A DNA stretch of 64,000 nt, taken from positions 34,327,176-34,391,175 of the forward strand of contig CM049311.1 of assembly GCA_026874595.1 (NCBI GenBank). The letters run 5' to 3'. Below, piece after piece: positions 37,197 through 49,715 of this stretch. The notes under the pieces were generated by a model. The model saw nothing but the letters and a program-made list of their open reading frames with translations. It was not told the DNA's origin and did no database searches. Numbering within the stretch: the stretch's first letter is position 1; the number at the start of each line of letters is the position of its first letter. A program made the position numbers and the translations under genes. This DNA comes from Sipunculus nudus. Taxonomy: Eukaryota; Annelida; Sipuncula; Golfingiida; Sipunculidae.

Positions 37197-40100
37197 TTTT
37201 CTACCACATTTTGTGTGCAAGTCTAGTTTACAATAAGCAGATATATATGAAGTAATCTTTGTTAATTGGTAAATGTATGCCTTTCTGGAAAACAAATTGG
37301 AACACTATTAAAATCATTTCAGCCTTTTATTGTGAAAATCTTCATGGTCATATTATCTGTCATAATCAGGGGGTATTAGTATATATGAATAATATTTTTT
37401 GACCTGCTACTGCAAAATAGATTTTATGCAATGTCCAGGTATACTCCCAAATTGTTTAAAGTGGACCAACAGTATTTTTGTGCTTAAGTGAATATGTTGG
37501 TGTTAATTTATGAATATTATTAATATTCATCATTCATGGTATTTTAAATGTACAGGTTCATGTGTTTTGAATGTGGTTCACATATTTTGTTGGAAGCAGT
37601 TGTATGAAAAATGCTTCTTGCGTGAGTAGGGATTTTCAAGACTCACACTTAATCCTTAAAAAATTCTATTTTAAAATGACATTGTAATTAATAAAGGTAA
37701 AATGCATTATTGCTGACAGATAAGATACAGAGATTCAAGCAATATAGAGATGATATGTAGTGGATTTGACCAACAATTATTGTCCAGTTAGGAGTGTGTT
37801 TGAGGTACCTTGTTTCTTGTGGTGTGGTTTAACCCAAGAATAAACCCTATAAAACAGTCTGTGCTGTCAGAGACTTGCTCCCATGAGGTCTTGTTGACTG
37901 CCAGCGCATGTCTCAGGCCTTTGTGGCTCCCCAGGGCCTACCTTAATAGTACTATAATATGAAAATTCTAGGACATGATAGTATAGAACAAAGGGAACAT
38001 AAGACGTGAAAGTGTCTGCAAACCATCTTGATAAATGATCCATCAGGGGGGGTCAGCAAGCCATTAGTGAGATGAGCTTTCAGGCTGACTTGATCTGGGT
38101 TGACAGAGTGGGAGTAATTGATAGCTGAATCATCCAGAGAAATGCCACAAGTGTTGCCCCTGCAGGTCCTATATTATGTTGATTAGCCATGTGGGCTTTT
38201 GACAGATTTCATTCATAAGATTGCACCAACCTTGTCTGTGTACAAACAATGTGGCTTTTCAAAACACAGCTGGGTCAAGGGTCGCCCAGGTGCTAGTCAG
38301 GGGGCCAGACCCTGGTATGTATGTCATAGTGCTACTGATATTTATACTGTGATGTTGCCACATGTGGCCTTCAAGCAGGGCTACCTGGCATTCCTTAAGG
38401 TTAACCTTGACCTCAGAGCACCTGCCAGATACCATAAAGACCCTAAAGATCCTTTCCCCCATTTAACTATTTTTTTTGTCTTTGCTCCCCACTTGATGGA
38501 TCGAGTTAAAATGACAAATTATCTGGAATTAGGGACCTGGGTCTTCTTGAGGCTGTCACATTTGATTTACCGGAGCCGGCTTTTTTAATGCTTTTCAAAT
38601 GGCTGATTATTTTCTTCCAGTCTGGCTCAGAAAGCCCGATGGCTATATTTGGAGGAGTTAACTGATTGTCACATGAGACTTTTATCAGAGCCAGGGGATC
38701 CTTGGTGTATTGTCCTTGTTCACCCTTGGCCCACGCAATTGAACTCAAATCCACTAGTAGAAAAAAAAGTTAACCAGGATAGAAAAAGTTCATGTGTCAG
38801 ATGAGAATAGCTGCACAGCAAATTTCCTTTCATCATTTGAGACGGTTGTTCATTCTTTGTAATCGATTATGCATGCCTGCAGCTTAATGAAGGTTCCTGC
38901 AGATGCTGTGACAGGGTACGTTAGATCACAGAGATGTCTGTTTAAAAAAAGATAGACTTCGGTGCTTTTTTATGGGTCATTCAGTAATGCTTTTATTGTT
39001 CACAGGTGTTACTACTTACTCTCAGTATAGTATTTCCTGGAAAGCATATTGTAATATTATATCTGTAGATGTTCTGGCGACTATGGATATTATATAACAT
39101 GAGTCTCAGAAAATGGGACTTCTACATTAATGATACTTTTATGTTACATTAAGAGTTTTGTTGCATTTCATTACATTTGAAATAACTGATAAATACTTAA
39201 TTAACATCCCAAAGACCTCAGATTGAGTCTGCTGGAGACTAGCGCAGGCGCAGTTGCAACATCAGCTCTGGACTAATTGATCAGACTGTAGGGCTGGCAG
39301 ACGGACAAAATGGAAGCTCTCTACCAAATCAGTGCTCTCTCATAGGACAGATTTGTTCGTCATTATCTGGGTTGATCAGAGTTTTGTGTGGGCCTGTTTA
39401 ATTGTTTTTGATGTTTTGTTAGAGGTTTGGGTTAAATTTAATCACCATCAGGCCTGGTAGTGGTGGTCTGTGATAGAGAACATGGACCTTTTAAGCGGTC
39501 ACTTCGTTATCAACACGACTTTGGTAGAACCAATCTGCCCTTGTTTTTCTTTAATTTTATAAACGTCTGCAACAACCTGGCTTTGTTCCTTGGGTCTTCA
39601 TTAGAACAAGGAGAGCATTAAAGCATTTGATCTTTTTATGTAACATAGGATCAGATAATGGAGAGAATATTTGAAACTCAGTCCAGACCTCAAATATAGC
39701 TACTGTGATGCCTGCATCAGTTTCCTCCCAGGTTTTCAGTGCATTAGCTATTTAGGGGCAGACCAGTATTCAGGCTATGCCAAATTTAACACCCCCATAC
39801 ATGTGTAAGTTGTCATAATATTCCTGAGTATTTGCACCAACTTTGATTAAAACTGTACATTTTCTAATAATACTTAACTTGTAATTTCATAATGCCATCA
39901 GCTTGTCCAGCTGTAGTGCATTTCCAAATTTTTTTGTTTCTTTCAGGACCATTTTTCTCAAAACACCTACATTTTCTTTCTCTTTTGGTTATGCAAATGC
40001 AGCTTAGTGAATTACCTTTAAAATGTAAATGTGGCATTGTAAATGAACAATTATTGGCAATAACTTTTTATTAGGTCACTTTGTGATCACAAAAGCATGT

Positions 40101-40844
40101 ACTGAGTACATTAAAAAAATTTTCAATTTATACATTCTCAGTAAAATCATTTAGGATGTCACACTGGTTTTATCTAAGATCACCATGATTAATGTTATTT
40201 ATGGTTTCAGTCCTACTATTTTTCCTTCACGGTTTCTTACTTGAGCCATCCATTTCTGTATTTCCATCAAACATCTTTCTTTATGGTGTACTAGACAGAG
40301 TTTGCTGTAATTTCTGCTTAATAAATGTTTTCTGGAGCCCACCTCACTGCAAGGAGGGGCTGAAATTTGTATACTTGTACAATACTGATTCATTATCTAG
40401 ATGACATTAAAAATAATTAAATGAACATTGTTGAATCAGGAAGATTGAAGCTTGATACAATAAAATTCCATGTTTTCTAGGCATCACATTTTTATTGCAA
40501 ACTTCTTATTCTTCCACACAGTTTGCAATCCAGGCATAGTGAGTCATCTAACTTTAAAATTTGCTGTGAAAATAGCTGTTACCCCAGTACATCACAATAA
40601 TTCAAGTATACAACATAATGGGATACTGTTTATATTTGTGGCTTTGGAATTGTTCTTTGAGCTGTTGCTTGAATAAAACTTAGATATTCAGCATATTTTT
40701 GTAACCACTTCTATTTGTGATTCAAGCATCTGATTTGTCTGTAATTTATGCCATTCTCAAATTAATCACTTTGGATGGTTGAACACCTTTTGAGTTTCCC
40801 TTAGACATGTTGCTATTCATTGTGCATTGGTTTATATTTCACAG

Positions 40845-41039
40845 GGTGCCCAAATGATGCCAAATATGAGGCCTGGGGGTGGGGCGGTGGGACCAGGATA
40901 CAACCAGCAGGGTGGGGCACCATTTGGGGGTCACCAGTACCCTCCTACCTCACAACGTTTCCCCATGGGCCAGTCCCCGGGTCCTGGGCGACACACCCCA
41001 GGCTCGATTCCTGGTCAACCACCCTTCAACCAACAGCAG
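40845..41039 (+). CDS. ARID1: ARID1 coding exon 2
   Basis: Continues the ARID1 N-terminal disordered region as residues 268-332. The composition is G/P/Q-rich, with a TSQRFPMGQSPGPGR stretch that resembles the TPQRYPMTMQGR segment of vertebrate ARID1A just after the first intron. The acceptor is a pyrimidine-rich tract ending in ttcACAG at 40844, and the donor is CAG|GTAAGC at 41039/41040. Both junctions are phase 0, so the 195-nt exon is symmetric and could be skipped without a frame change. The reading frame is open and in register with exon 1. The flanking frame closes shortly after the donor, which supports these limits. Confidence 0.87.
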
Positions 41040-42010
41040 GTAAGCTGCCAGGTCAAACCTATGTAAAACTTAGCTACAAATAAAAACTGTTAAACCACTT
41101 AACCTATATTCTTGTTTCATTGATTAAAGATGAGTATATTGTAAGAAGCATTTCTACAGTCTGTCCAGTAGAGAGAATCAGTGTTCTTTTCAAGCTTCTG
41201 AATTTCTTTGGAGACCCTTGATGTAGAAATCTTTCCTTTGAAGTCTTGACAAAAAGACCTTGAATTTCATTGCAGAGCTACTGCCCATATTTCAGTTCAT
41301 CACATAAGCACATCAGATTGTTTTTGTGCATTAAGTAACATTTTGCACTTGTTTTAACCCATTTTAGTTGTGACCACAGCATCAGATCAGTCAGGAAATT
41401 CACTTATTTATGGTCCTTGAAATTTGTAAATGTTGACCTTGACAGTCCTTGAAAAGTCCTTGAAATCATTGTGTTTTCTTATTTAAAAAATACAGCACCA
41501 TTTCAGCCTATTCACATTAGTCTCTGACCAGCTTCAGAGTGCCATTACATGTTGGCACTGCATAATTTTGTAGTGTATACTCCTGCTTTATTCTCAGGAG
41601 TGATTTGACATATCAGCCTGAAATGATGCATGTCCTTACATCTTTGATGGCTTTATCGTACACAATACTGGTGGCACCAACTACAATCATTTTGTGTTGT
41701 GTACATCCATGCCAGTATTTCAGGAGTGACATTTGTGTAATTGGTCCTTATACTCGGGTCAAAATGTTAAGTACTCGCATTGTACATTACATGTAACACA
41801 TGTACTTGAAAATTAATGATCCAGCATGGAAACATTATACCTGATGTGTATCCCATTGCACAGGGTTGCATCAGGCCTGTAGGCCTTGTTGAATTTCTGG
41901 CCACATTAATACAAACATAGCACAGGTTACTGGATGATAGTCAGCTTGTACACGACACAGGAAATGACTTGTTACCATTGAGAATCATTTTCACTTTCAT
42001 TTGGGAATTT

Positions 42011-42262
42011 ACAAGTATTCTTTTGGGCTTTATCCCGCACTTGTAGTGTAATGTTAAGATTATCAGCTCTTAACCATGATACCAATGCAACAAGATGGCT
42101 GTGGCAGTGCATTCCCCCCTGGTGGCTTGTGAATATACAAGTATTCTTTTGGGCTTATTCCTCACTTGTAGTCTAATGTTAAGATTATCAGCCCTTAACC
42201 ATGATACCAATGAAACAGGATGGCTGTTGCAGTGAATTCCCCCTGATGGCTTGTGTCATGAC
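42011..42262. repeat. 126-bp tandem duplication
   Basis: Two copies beginning ACAAGTATTCTTTTGGGCTT (42011 and 42137), with shared TTAACCATGATACCAATG and GATGGCTGT segments. Confidence 0.9.
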
Positions 42263-42539
42263 TAAAGTAAGCTTACCAGTCTAGTATGAATTCCCACTTA
42301 GTTGTGCATTCATGGCTATTAAAAATCATATGGAGTTGTATGCAGACTTGCAATTGACATGATTTATGTAGCCTCAGATCTTGAGCATAATAATTTTGAA
42401 GATAAAAATGTTGTCAGCACCATGATATGATATGATCCTAACAATGCATGTTTCTCACAGTTATTTCCAGAGGTTAAATATGATAATAATTTCCAAAATT
42501 TTGGTATATGTTAGTCTCAATAAAAAGTTTCATGTCATG

Positions 42540-42990
42540 GCCAGGGTGGTGATCTTCCCTTAACTTTGAGTGTCGGCGTGATAACTTACCAGAGCTTTGA
42601 TGTATTTCCAGGAAACTATTTAGCAATTGATTATATTGCCAAGATTGATTCTCAACAAAAAAAGTGCATATATTATGAGGTCAGAGGTCACCATGCTTCT
42701 TTATGGTGTCACTGTGATAACATACTAGAAAAATAACAGATTTTGATGGAACTCCTCAGAAGTATTATCTTATATAGTATCTGCTGAGTTTGATTCTTAT
42801 CAAAACCACATATTTAATGAGGCTAGAGGTCACCAGACTTTGACGGGGCCATGATTACTTACTAATATTGATGAAATTTCATTAAAGATTTAAACTTTAA
42901 AGAGTGTTGCTCATCTTAATTCAATTCTCGGCAGAATTCGCAGATATTTAATGAGGTCAGAGGTCAAAAGACTTAGGACAGGCATATTAT
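42540..42990. repeat. Degenerate ~140-bp tandem repeat with AGGTCA motifs
   Basis: Three units, each with TGAGG(T/C)(C/T)AGAGGTCA at about 42678, 42819 and 42954. Two of them read AGGTCAGAGGTCA, a direct repeat with 1-bp spacing. Confidence 0.65.
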
Positions 42991-43438
42991 TGCACTCTTG
43001 CAGTGCTAGGTTCTTACAAGTTTGACATGATGGCTGACCACTATGAAACAATGTATTAATCATCGATAATTACATTTTTCACAGTAAAGACACCTTATGT
43101 AATTTGTAAAAGTATATTTTGTATCATGATTGAGAAACAACATCTCCAATATTTAATATTTGAATGTTTTTAATAATCCAGTGATATAATGGCACTTCAC
43201 TGAGGAACAGAGTCAAATTTTAACACTTAAGCTGCTGAGTTATGTTACATTCAAATTTTAACAGCCACATTTATTGTTACTAACCTTCAATATGCTGCTT
43301 CTTAAAAGTATATCATTTGCAGCCATTCAGTTTTATACAAAGTGCTGTCAGCTACAGGCAGTTGTCCCAACCTTTGTATAAATTTTAACAAAACCAAGCC
43401 ATTTTCATCTATTGTTATCCCTCTTTTTTCCTGTAAAG

Positions 43439-43678
43439 ATGCAGGGCCAATATCCACCCAGCAGCCAATCAGGGTTTAGCCGAGGACAGCCTGGACAGCA
43501 AGGGTTTATGGGTAACCAATCAGCATCCAGCCCAGGCTACATGACAAGCCCTCAGTCCAGTCCCAGCATGCACCAGCCACAAACCCCAGGTCAGGGGTCA
43601 CATGGGCCATCATCGCAAGGTCCTTCCCAAATGCCTGTACCTACTCGGCCCCAGTCAAATCAGTCTATTAGTTCACAG
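43439..43678 (+). CDS. ARID1: ARID1 coding exon 3
   Basis: Encodes residues 333-412, a P/Q/S/G-rich stretch with MTSPQSSPSMHQPQTPGQ and a serine-proline-rich tail, typical of the low-complexity region before the ARID domain. The acceptor is a strong pyrimidine tract ending TGTAAAG at 43438. A second AG lies 6 nt downstream at 43443-43444, also phase 0, so the first two residues (MQ) may be optional. The donor is CAG|GTATGT at 43678/43679. Length is 240 nt, phase 0 at both ends. No further ARID1 exon was recognised to the right edge, so intron 3 seems to exceed 20.3 kb and the gene is cut by the window. Confidence 0.87.
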
Positions 43679-44479
43679 GTATGTGCCACTTTTATGTTGT
43701 GACAATTTGGGCTGTAATGATACATATTTGCAAAGATACATCAAGGTATAATAAAAAAAGTTGATCACTCCGAATTCAAAATGAAGCTTTAAGGTAATGT
43801 GTCATTAATTGTAAACAAGTTTAAGAATATTTTATTTATAAACTGTTAGAAAATAAAATTATGCATGGTATGAAAATCAAATTTATAAGAGGTTTCTATA
43901 AACAAGTGAGAAAATTGTTTGGATTCAAAGCTATAATTTACAATATAATATGGCCAAGTGTCATATATGGAGAATTGCAGTTTGTATCATATTGTGAGAT
44001 ATTGTATAATTAGAGCCCTAATGATATATCAGAAGATCTGGCAATTGTAAATTGTTCAAAATCTGTTTATATCAAATTTGTATCAAGTATCTCATATATA
44101 CTGTAGATTCAGAAATATTAGTTGGGATTTTATTTTCGTGGTTTTCATTGATCAAGATATTCCATGAATTCATTATTCCAACGATCAAAAAATCACACGG
44201 TCAGAGGATATACGGTATCTCAACAGCAGCTGGTCGTCGACTTTATATTTATAATTGTTACTGCTGGCTGAATTTTCAATAATGATACAAAAATTGTTTA
44301 TTACTTTTCTATGATTGTTTTTGATACAATCATTAAATGCACTGAATTGCTTTTCGTAAATTACTATAAATATACGGGATTTATAAATATTCTTTTGTCA
44401 ATTAAATTATTTCCCCATATATCGTACAAACACGGCCACCTGATATCTTTACAATAAAACAATATCAAAGTATAATTTA

Positions 44480-45130
44480 AACTGAAAAAGGTATTTTCCT
44501 CTTATCAGCATTTCGGATGAAAAAATCAAGAACAATACCACATTTCTGTCGAGCAAAGAGGTAGTTCTGACACGCCAAGAACGGTACACAAGTTCCAATG
44601 TTCATAACCATAGCTACCGAGGCACAGCTTTCTCGGAACCGGCCTTTTCAACCTTCTTTCAATAGATATTAAGCGAGACTTACGTTACCTTTTGGTCTAA
44701 AAGACAAGGGCCGTGTAAACTCATTTGCATTTGCGATTACCGCGGGACGCGAAAGAGCACTTATTCCGAATAAGGCGGTACTTTTTCCGAATATTGCCGA
44801 TAGTGGTACATATATATGTTAGCGTAAGTAAGCGCCACCGAATACTATTAGGCAAATTATTTCTTTTTAATCTCCAAATATAGCTGACGTGATGAATGAA
44901 GAACGAACCGTGTCTCGTCTCACCGCCCCTTCAGGGATTTACAGGCGCCACATGTGACTACCGTCTAGATAAAAAAAAAGTTAAAAACCTTCATGTTGAC
45001 AGTCCCGTTTATTTTTTTCCTCCGGTCAAGTGATGATTTACGCTTTCTGTTAACGTGGTGTGATCGGGTGTTATAACTGATAGCCGATGTATCGGGTGTT
45101 ACAACTAACAGCCGATGTATCGCCCGGCAC
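44480..45130. other. GC-balanced island in intron 3
   Basis: Base composition differs from the surrounding intron and looks like the intergenic DNA on the left of the window. Two 28-bp tandem units (CGGGTGTTATAACTGATAGC onward) lie at 45066-45121. It may be an insertion, but no ends were found. Confidence 0.35.
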
Positions 45131-45413
45131 ATGTCGGTCACGGCTGATTAATTCTTTGTTAGGCTCGGGTCGGGTGGAGCATGTTTGTTCAACACTGACC
45201 TGATTGACTTCGGTACAGATGCACCGTGCGATAAGCATCTGAGCCAAACCACCTGTGTACATCGGGCTCCTCTTCCTTGCACACATGGAGGTATTAATAA
45301 CCATAATTTTCTAGTGTTTTCTTTGTCTTTCCACAAATTCAAATACCCCACGATATGCGTTTTGTACAAAAACCACGAAATTTTAAGCCCACAATATTAT
45401 CTGAATCTACAGT

Positions 45414-45600
45414 ATGTCAAGGCCCAGATCCAGATAGGGATTTATGCTGGATTTGGTCTTGACCAATTCTCGATTGGTCCAGACCTGATCCCAAGCTTTA
45501 TTCAGTCTGGACTAAACCCTGATAATCTATTAATATAAAAATAGATGACTTTCTGTCCAATCGTTGAAGATTATGACTACCCAGACCCCTGATCCAGCTT
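45414..45600. mobile_element. Possible end of the foldback family
   Basis: TATGTCAAGGCCCAGATCC here matches the terminal TATGTCAAGGCCCAGATCG of the 12449-15340 foldback element. A matching inverted end was not clearly found; CCCTGATCCAGC near 45,590 is a weak candidate. Confidence 0.4.
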
Positions 45601-45644
45601 ATAACTGTATCTGCTTGCTTACTTCATGTCAACAAGGCTCTTTT

Positions 45645-47287
45645 TAGCTCAGCTGACTGTAAGTCATCTGAGCTTTAGTGTTCACCTTTTGTCCGTAGTT
45701 AGATTGTCTGGCTTGCAGGCCATGAACAGGGCACAAAATGTAACTTTTAGACCGAGGAACTTCTCACTGTGCATCCAGGGAGGTCATAGACAAATCTCCT
45801 GGTAAACCTGAATTTAGGTCCTGTTGACATAGTTTGTGACCTATTGGCAGAAAAATGGTTTTGGGCACCAGGACAAACTCGGCACAAATTTGTTTACATA
45901 AGACTTAGAATCCTCCAGTGTAAGATTCAGGAAGGGCTGAGGAAAATGTCCATGGAAACCTAAAATTAGGTCACATTGATTTACATTCTGCGACCTATAG
46001 GAAAAAAGATGTCATATGAGCACATTGAATGTCAGATTGGCACAAATTGTGTCGATTAGGTGTAGAATCTTCTAACGCAACATCCAGGGAGGTTCTAGGC
46101 AAATCTCATAGAAAACCTGATATTAGGTCATGGTGACCAATATTTTGCATCTGTCAACCGAAAACATGATTTTGAGAACCCAAACAGTCAGACAAGGCAC
46201 AAATTGTATAATCCATTAGGCCTAGAATCTTCTTACATAATATTCTGTGACATCCTGGGCAAATGTACTTGGAATACTGAAATTTGGTCACCATGACCAT
46301 GACTTATATTCTGTGACCTACAGGAAAAAGTGTCACATAAGCACCCAGAAGGTCAGACAGGGCTCAAATTGTATCTATTAGGCCTAGAATCTTCTAATGT
46401 TACATTCTGAGACGTCCTAGGCAATGTCCTTGGAAACATGAAATTTGGTCACCGTGACCTTTGTTTTGCAACCATAGGAGAAGATGACAAATGAGCACCC
46501 TGAATGTCAGATTAGCACAAATCATATCTTTTAAGCCCAGAATCTTCCAACGCAATATCCAGGGAGGTTCTAGGCAAGTCTCTTTGTAAACTTGAAATAA
46601 GGTCATGGTGATCTATATTTTGCTATTGGCTTAAAAACATGATTTTGAGCACCAAGACAGGGCACAAATTGTAATGTATCCTTAAGCCCTTAAATCTTCT
46701 AACACAACATCCAGGGACATCTTGGCAAATCCTACTGGAAACCTCAAAAAAACATGATTTGAGCACCATTAAAGTCAGATGGGTAAAAATTGTAAGCACA
46801 AGGCCTATGTCCCGGGCATATCTCCTTTGAAATTTTAATTTAAGTCATGGTGACCTAACTCTGCAAGCTACTGGTCAGAAGCATGATTTTGAACAGTTAG
46901 ACAGGGCAAAAATTGTATCCATTAGCCCTAGACTTTTCTAACATAACTATTCAGGAAGGTCCTTGTCAATTATCCTTTGAAACCTGAAATAGGTCATGGT
47001 GACCTATAGATATTCTGCATGTTATGGACTAGAAACATGATTTTGAGCACCAAAACAGACAGTGTACTAATTGTATCCATTTTCCTTGGAAACGTTCTAT
47101 TGAAAAATCCAGGGGGGTCCTTCGAGAGTCTCCTTTTGAATTATGATTTTTTTTTCTGTCCATTTTACAACAAAGTAAAATAAGCCATGGGCTTTTCTCA
47201 CAGATGATATATAACAAAAATTACTTTAATTAAAGAAATTAGCACCCAGTTAAATTCAGCTGAGCATAATGGCCCATTGGCCAATTG
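45645..47287 (+). mobile_element. Helentron/Helitron2-like non-autonomous element, family III
   Basis: The 5' end is a hairpin (TAGCTCAGCTGACT-GTA-AGTCATCTGAGC). The body is about seven core units of roughly 153-162 bp, marked by TAGAATCTTCTAA-like sequence at 45906, 46063, 46223, 46385, 46538, 46691 and further. Near the 3' end TCAGCTGAGC (47256-47265) is the exact inverted copy of the 5' GCTCAGCTGA, followed by a TGGCC-CATT-GGCCA hairpin and then ATTG next to TT, a plausible decayed CTTG/CTRR end. A core of about 160 bp recalls the 'pearl' elements and BIV160-type satellites of bivalves, a comparison not tested here. Confidence 0.75.
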
Positions 47288-48230
47288 TTAATAACAAAAT
47301 CCTTGTAAAATTATTTATATTTATAAATTTTTTTTTATGTTTGATACAGAATTTAATTCTCTTGATTCATACATGCATGATGCATGTAGATAATACAAGC
47401 CAAAAAAAACAAAATTCATAAAGTTTAACCTATTTCAAATTTTTACAAAGGTTAAAATGAGCCAGAAAAGTTGTAGTTTTATTTTATTCCATTGATAAAT
47501 TCATGTCATGTATCAGTCCTACTAATATTCACTTGTTCAACTATCTCTATGTATTTAAAGTTTGGCATGGCAGTGATGGCATAAATAAATTTTGTCATGA
47601 CAATATAAGATATAAGTATACGGGTAGGCTTAACCAAGTTTAATTGTATCCCCAGACAAAGTCGGGGGATACTATGTTTTCATACTGGTCCCGCCGCCGC
47701 CGCATATAAATCTTGTTGGCGCGATAACTCAAAAAATATTTCACGGATCTTTACCAAACTTGGTATATGTATAGATATGGGTTAGAGGACGACGCCTATT
47801 TAAAATGAGGTCATGACCTTGACTAGGAGAGTGTCCTTAAACTTGAATAAGTCCAATTTTGGGGAAAATCACACAAATTCTTAAATATCTCAAGAAATCT
47901 TGCATGGATTGATCCCAAAATCAAGTTGATGGAAGATAATGGGTAGGGTTGTCATTTTCCAGAAAGTGGTGGCACCACCTATTATTCTTTACTTGTTTTC
48001 ATGCCGTTTAATACCCCCAAAATTGCTACTTGACAGTACTGTGAGCATTATAAGTCAAAAACTAATGGACAGTTTTCTTTTATATTGTGCATATACATAG
48101 ATATGGGTTACAAGATGATGTTTATTTAAGATGGGGTCATGACCTTTTCTATGAGAGTGGCCTTGACCTTTAATGTGTCCATATTTGGTGAAAAGCACAC
48201 ACCTTATATCTCCAGTGTTGATAGCAATAT

Positions 48231-49715
48231 GGATTTCAAACATGACTTATGTATGGCCCACCACTAAAGTAAGAACCCTATAGGTTCTAGAGTCATGAGG
48301 TCAAAGGTCAAGGTCACTGGACTCGCATCTTAAAAGATACTGTGGATGCATTTTAAGCCAAACTTTCATCCCAGGTCTTCCATCTTGAATATATTGCTCA
48401 CTTCCCAATAGTGGATGATCCATATCAATTTTGGGGTCACAAGGTCAAAGGTCAAGGCCGCAGGAGCTATCTGTCAAAAAATTAGTTTCTGGATGATAAT
48501 TCCAGCTTTTATTGATGTATTGATTTCAAACTTGACTTATATATGTCCCATTGAAAAAGCAAGACCCCAATTGATTTTGAGGTCAAAGGTCAAGGTCACA
48601 GGACACATCTGTAAAAATATTGTGGATGCATTTTCAGCCAAACATTTCATCTCAGACCTTTCATCTTGCACATATAGTTCATCTGCCAATAGAGGATGAC
48701 CCCTAACAATTTTGAGGTCACAAGGTCAAAGGTGAAGGTCACAGGAGCCATCTGTCCAAAAGTTAGTTTCTGGATGATGATTCCTGCTTTTATTGATGTA
48801 TGGATTTCAAACTTGACTTGTATATGACCCATTTGAAAGCAAGACCTGAATTGATTTTGGGGGTCATGAGGTCAAAGGTCAAGGTCACAGGACACATCTT
48901 TAAAAAGATTGTGGATGCATTTTCAGCCAAACAATTCATCTTATATCTTTCATCTTGCACATATGGTTCACCTGCCAAGAGTGGAAGACCCCTATTAATT
49001 TTGAGGTCACAAGGTCAAAGGAGAAAGTCACAGGAGCCATCTGTCCAAAAATTAGTTTCTGGATGATAATTCCTGCTTTTATTGATGTCTGGATTTCAAA
49101 CTTGACTTGTATATGTCCCATTGTAAAAGCAAGACCCGAATTGATTTTGGGGTCATGAGGTCAAAGGTCAAGGTCACATGACTCATCTTTAAAAAGATGT
49201 GGATGGATTTTAAGCCAAACATTTTATCTCAGTTCTTTCATCTTGCACATATAGTTCACCTGCTAAGAGAGGAAGAACCCTATCAATTTTGAGGTCAAAG
49301 GTGAAGGTCACAGGAGCCATCTGTCCAAAAATTAGTTTCTGGATGATAATTCCTGTTTTTATTGATGTATAGATTTCAAACTTGACTTGTATATGTTCCA
49401 TTGGAAAAGCAAGACCCAATTGATTTTGGGGTCACGAGGTCAAAGGTCAAGGTCACAGGACACATCTTTAAAAAGATTGTGGATGCATTTTCAGCCAAAC
49501 ATTTCATCTCAGACATTTCATCTTGCTCATACAGTTCCCCTGCCAATAGAAGAAGACGCCTGTTAATTGTGAGGTCACAAGGTCAAAGGTAAATGTCACA
49601 GGAGCCATCTGTCCAAAAATTAGTTCCTGAGATGATAATTCAAGCTTTGATTAATATTTGGATTTCAAACCTGACTCATATATGGCCCATCAATAAATCT
49701 AGACCTCTATTGATT
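48231..49715 (+). repeat. Core array of 280-290-bp units carrying AGGTCA cassettes
   Basis: Each unit has two halves, each with an AGGTCA cluster. Five exact copies of AGGTCAAAGGTCAAGGTCA start at 48298, 48580, 48869, 49158 and 49437; near-matches start near 48442, 48720, 49010, 49292 and 49578, with two more at about 51505 and 51655 after the nested element. Periods alternate around 281 and 289 bp. Confidence 0.85.

Larger units (their letters stand above)
28740..40844 (+). other. ARID1 intron 1
   Basis: A 12.1-kb GT-AG intron. It is T-rich on the sense strand and mostly unique-looking. It contains three 14-base G runs (30742-30755, 31403-31416, 31572-31585), an 80-bp tandem repeat near 34.1-34.4 kb and one Helentron-like element at 36541-37196. 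No alternative exon was recognised. The longest open frame, 129 codons near 38.2 kb, has no recognisable domain. Confidence 0.8.
41040..43438 (+). other. ARID1 intron 2
   Basis: A 2.4-kb GT-AG intron. It contains a 126-bp tandem duplication (42011-42262) and, just downstream, three degenerate units of roughly 140 bp, each with an AGGTCA-type motif. No coding sequence was seen. Confidence 0.8.

Noticed and set aside
38199-38588. 129-codon open frame in intron 1
   Set aside because: No recognisable motif, no good splice context, and composition like the surrounding intron.
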